A DNA stretch of 64,000 nucleotides from Myrmaecium sp. VS I D KN 1 (lineage: Eukaryota > Ascomycota > Dothideomycetes > Valsariales > Valsariaceae), in the NCBI GenBank assembly GCA_019775845.1, contig JADQAV010000007.1:434390-498389 (forward strand). Reading direction: 5' to 3'. Positions 61,448-64,000 of this stretch are shown here, in pieces (within the stretch, counting starts at the first letter, position 1; each line of letters begins with the position of its first letter). The notes below the pieces were generated by a model, which was not told the DNA's origin, made no database searches, and worked only from the letters and a program-made list of their open reading frames with translations. The position numbers were made by a program, and so were the translations under genes.

Positions 61448-62598
61448 ATGTCTACACCAAAGATCTTCGTGTAAGTCGAAGTACCGTCACCAGGTTGAGG
61501 AGGGCGAGCGCACAGAATGCTGACGAGGCCATTTTCTCCAGCACCGGAGCAACCGGCTACATCGGCGGTGACGCCCTCCACCTCCTCACCACCACCCACC
61601 CGAACTACCAGATCACCGCGCTGGTCCGCAACTCGGACAAAGGTGCCAAGGTCGCCGCCGCCTACCCTTCAATCCGCTTTGTCTACGGTGATCTCGACTC
61701 CACCGACCTCATCGAGACCGAGTCTGCAGCCGCAGACATCGTCCTTCACTGCGCCAATGCCGACCACGCCGGCTCCGCCGCGGCCATCGTCAAGGGGCTC
61801 TCCCAGCACTCCGCCGACCGGCCGGGTTACTACATCCACACCTCCGGCACCGGCATCCTCCAGGTCCTGGACGCGCAGCAGAACCGCTACGGCCAGGACA
61901 CGGGCAAGGTTTACGACGACTGGGACGGGATCGGCGAGGTCACCTCCCTGCCCGACGACGCCGTCCACCGGGACGTCGACAAGATCGTCCTCGCCGCCGC
62001 CGCCGACCCTGTCCTCAGCCAGCAGGTGAAGACCGCCATCGTCTGCCCTCCGTGCATCTACGGCCCCGGTCGCGGCCCGGACAACCGCCGCAGCGTCCAG
62101 GCGTACGAGATGACCCGGGTGACGCTGGAGCGGGGCCACGGCGTCCGCGTGCTCGACGGCAAGAACCGCTGGTGCCAGGTGCACGTCCAGGACCTGGCCA
62201 AGGTCTTCGTCCGGCTGGTCGAAGAGGCGGCCGCGGCGCTGGCGGGCGCGTCCAGCAAGGCCACCTGGGGCATGGACGGCTACTACTTCGCCGAGAACGG
62301 CGAGTTCGTCTGGGGCGAGGTGGCCGCCGCCATCGCCCGGGAGGCCAAGAAGCAAGGCCTCGTCGCCTCCGACGAGGTCACGCCCCTGACCCCGGACGAG
62401 GCCGACAAGGCCACCCCCTTCGGCGCCTACATGTGGGGCATGAACTCCCGCAGCCGCGCCATCCGCGCCCGCAAGCTCCTCGGCTGGGAGCCCACCGAGC
62501 GCGGCCTGTTCGAGGAGATCCCCGACATCGTGCGGTCCGAGGCGTCCCGCGCTGGGAAGGTCAAGGGCCATGCCGAGGTCGCGGCAGGGAATGCGTGA
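61448..62598 (+). CDS. NAD(P)-dependent epimerase-like atypical extended SDR
   Basis: Exons 61448-61470 and 61542-62598 encode 359 residues. The intron splits Val in KIFVTGATGYIGG, the N-terminal Rossmann loop (TGxxGYIG). Further marks are VYGDLDS, VLHCANADH, the TSGTGIL strand end and AIVCPPCIYGPGRG, typical of fungal proteins similar to yeast YLL056C. A YxxxK pair is not obvious, so this is classed as an atypical extended SDR; oxidoreductase or epimerase activity is by family only. GC content is very high throughout the second exon with C/G-ending codons, giving long antisense frames that should be ignored. No partner cluster gene is adjacent. Confidence 0.88.
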
Positions 62599-63271
62599 GA
62601 TCAATGTACATATCTCTCTCCCCATCTCTCCTGAGTCGTCATGTATATAACATTTGATACGATCATGATGTTGATGATGAAGCTTCCATTTCGCCTGTTT
62701 CTTTTTCTGTTCCTTGCTTCCCCCTTCGACTTTCACGCTTTCACGTCTGTCGGATCATGTACCTTGTCAAGTCAGAGGGAAAAAAAATTAGGTCAATCTG
62801 AAACTGCAGCGAATATGATAGAGTTTTTCTTTACTCTAGGTGGGACTCCTTCTCCTATTCCTTCTCCTTTGCCGTCCCTAACGCTACGGTCATCTGCAAA
62901 GCCAGTTCGCAGGTGATATCCCTCCCCCTGCTCATCTAAAACGACCTTTCTTACGCCCATAGTTTGACGGGTCACGTTTCTCTGCACGCCACTAGGTACT
63001 AAAGCGCGTCTCTGCTGGCCTCCACACCTCGTGTGCACAAAGCGAGTAGAGATGTGGAATGTGGGATCCTTGAATAAATGACCAAGTTTCACTGGACCGG
63101 AAGAGGAGAACCATGACTGAGATGTTCATAGTGTTAAAATGAAGCTAACTTACACCATTGTTACAAAGTCATGTGGTTTTCAGATGTTTGCCTGCCAGTA
63201 TGTGATAATATCATCAAGCAACTGCTACCTTGAGTAGATGGAGAGAAGTGCTTAGCTTAAGCCAACTTAGT
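62599..63271. other. Convergent 3' flanks at the right end
   Basis: 673 bp of mixed sequence, with T-rich stretches. No gene seen. Confidence 0.5.
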
Positions 63272-64000
63272 TTAAAAAAATCCGCCTGGCACAAAATCTT
63301 CCAGCAAAGTAACGCCTTCTCCATGCTCGAGGTCTCCGTAGATGTGATTATGCTGTATATTGCAGTCCTTTACCCCTCGGATCTGCCAGTCACATCCTTC
63401 AAAGCTCAGTAGTGGCCATTTAATGTGTAATGATCTTTCCGGATCGTTTTGATCGCGAAGAACATTCACTGATTCACCAGTAAGTCGGCATGCAACATGG
63501 AAAATGTGCAACTGTTCGACTATCTTGACCGGTAGACCGTTATTGGCTTTTTCCTGATGGCGGTTTTGGCATTGAGTAGAAAAGATGGCGGGGTCAGGGA
63601 ACTTGTCCGGTCCTTCCATGCTGTATCGAGCCGCACCCCTCAAATAAGGAGGGTGTCCACTCTTTGATAGGCGATAAAAGAAAATCATGCGGGCACATGT
63701 GAAGCAGAAGACAAATATGCGGTAACCTTCTTTCGAGGGATACTGTTTGGTCGGAGTCACTTCCACTTGCATTGCGATGTCGGCTTGATTGACCATGAGT
63801 GGCGAAGACGAAGCACCTTCAGTAAATTGATCTTGTGAGTGAAGCGTAGCTGCTGTGCTTTCAGAACGTCCAAGGGCATCTCTTGCAGCAGGCCGGCCCA
63901 CAATCTCATGGACCATAGTAACAGGTTCGTTGTCACTAGATGATACAGAGATGCAATCCTCGTCTGCAACCAGTGCAGAATCGCTGTCTGCGACGGGACG
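63272..64000 (-). CDS. Unknown protein, C-terminal part, runs off the right edge
   Basis: A minus-strand frame is open from the window edge to a stop at 63272 (242 codons), with no internal Met required. The visible part begins with Ser/Asp-rich, disordered sequence, then EVTPTKQYPSKEGYRIFVFCFTCARM (quoted here as KEGYRIFVF and CFTCARM), a few conserved-looking aromatic and Cys/His residues (FSTQCQNRH, FHVACRL), and ends with WPLLSFEGCDW and FVPGGFF. I do not recognise the family. Codon composition is less G/C-ending than nearby genes. It might contain an intron that I cannot place without the rest. Confidence 0.5.
   Translation of the reverse strand, partial: RPVADSDSALVADEDCISVSSSDNEPVTMVHEIVGRPAARDALGRSESTAATLHSQDQFTEGASSSPLMVNQADIAMQVEVTPTKQYPSKEGYRIFVFCFTCARMIFFYRLSKSGHPPYLRGAARYSMEGPDKFPDPAIFSTQCQNRHQEKANNGLPVKIVEQLHIFHVACRLTGESVNVLRDQNDPERSLHIKWPLLSFEGCDWQIRGVKDCNIQHNHIYGDLEHGEGVTLLEDFVPGGFF

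Noticed and set aside
61669-62736. 355-codon antisense frame over the SDR gene
   Set aside because: It arises from the high C/G-ending codon use of the sense gene; the sense protein has clear SDR motifs.

Overview
The window is a gene-dense stretch of nuclear DNA from a filamentous ascomycete (Pezizomycotina). The evidence is short introns (about 47-135 nt, one of 218 nt) with GT...CTAAC/CTAAT...AG signals, pyrimidine-rich promoters, fungal-type proteins (Sup35 with a Q/Y/G-rich prion-like domain, Ppc89, Iks1, Hul4, Bfr2, Rei1, Tsr2), and a heterotrimeric G-protein chaperone (Ric8), which budding yeast lacks. The general look would fit Eurotiomycetes, but I cannot fix the genus.

Layout. 1-2409: 3' part of a calpain-like protease. 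4660-6668: polyQ protein with a zinc-finger-like N-terminus. 8124-8885: DUF985 cupin. 9312-9950 (-): small SET protein. 11245-12470 (-): TFIIH subunit Tfb3/MAT1, divergent from 12917-14999, URI/Bud27. 15000-16983: gene-free block with a 286-bp MITE flanked by TA and a poly-G/poly-C tract around an assembly gap. 16984-19263 (-): Sup35/eRF3, divergent from a Yrb30-like RanGTP-binding protein (19880-22180). 22752-25160 (-): BSD-domain protein and Tsr2. 25722-28606: large HSL-type esterase. 29314-30483 (-): mitochondrial Ind1, divergent from Bfr2 (30682-32272). 33015-33853: phosphoglycerate-mutase-family phosphatase. 34472-37867: spindle-pole Ppc89/Cep57-like protein. 38328-40620 (-): Iks1-type kinase. 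41491-43188 (-): Ric8, divergent from Rif1 (44130-50649). 51632-52746 (-): glucose-6-phosphate 1-epimerase. 53447-55177 (-): Rei1, divergent from the HECT ligase Hul4 (56130-59170). 59503-60573: methylthioadenosine phosphorylase. 61448-62598: atypical extended SDR. 63272-64000 (-): 3' part of an unknown gene.

The genes are almost all core housekeeping functions: ribosome biogenesis (Tsr2, Bfr2, Rei1), translation termination (Sup35), transcription/repair (Tfb3), replication timing and telomeres (Rif1), spindle pole, G-protein signalling (Ric8) and methionine salvage. I see no biosynthetic cluster, CRISPR, rRNA, tRNA or retroelement. Exon structures were assembled by eye. Splice choices were required to keep the frame and, where I know the family, to restore conserved residues; summed coding lengths are multiples of three.

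I found no convincing new multi-gene system. The most notable items are the MITE, the homopolymer gap, N-terminal PP1-docking motifs in Rif1 with RVxF-like motifs in URI/Bud27, the Sup35 prion-like domain with a KVL repeat, and two recognisable but functionally undescribed genes (polyQ/zinc-finger-like protein and the right-edge partial gene).
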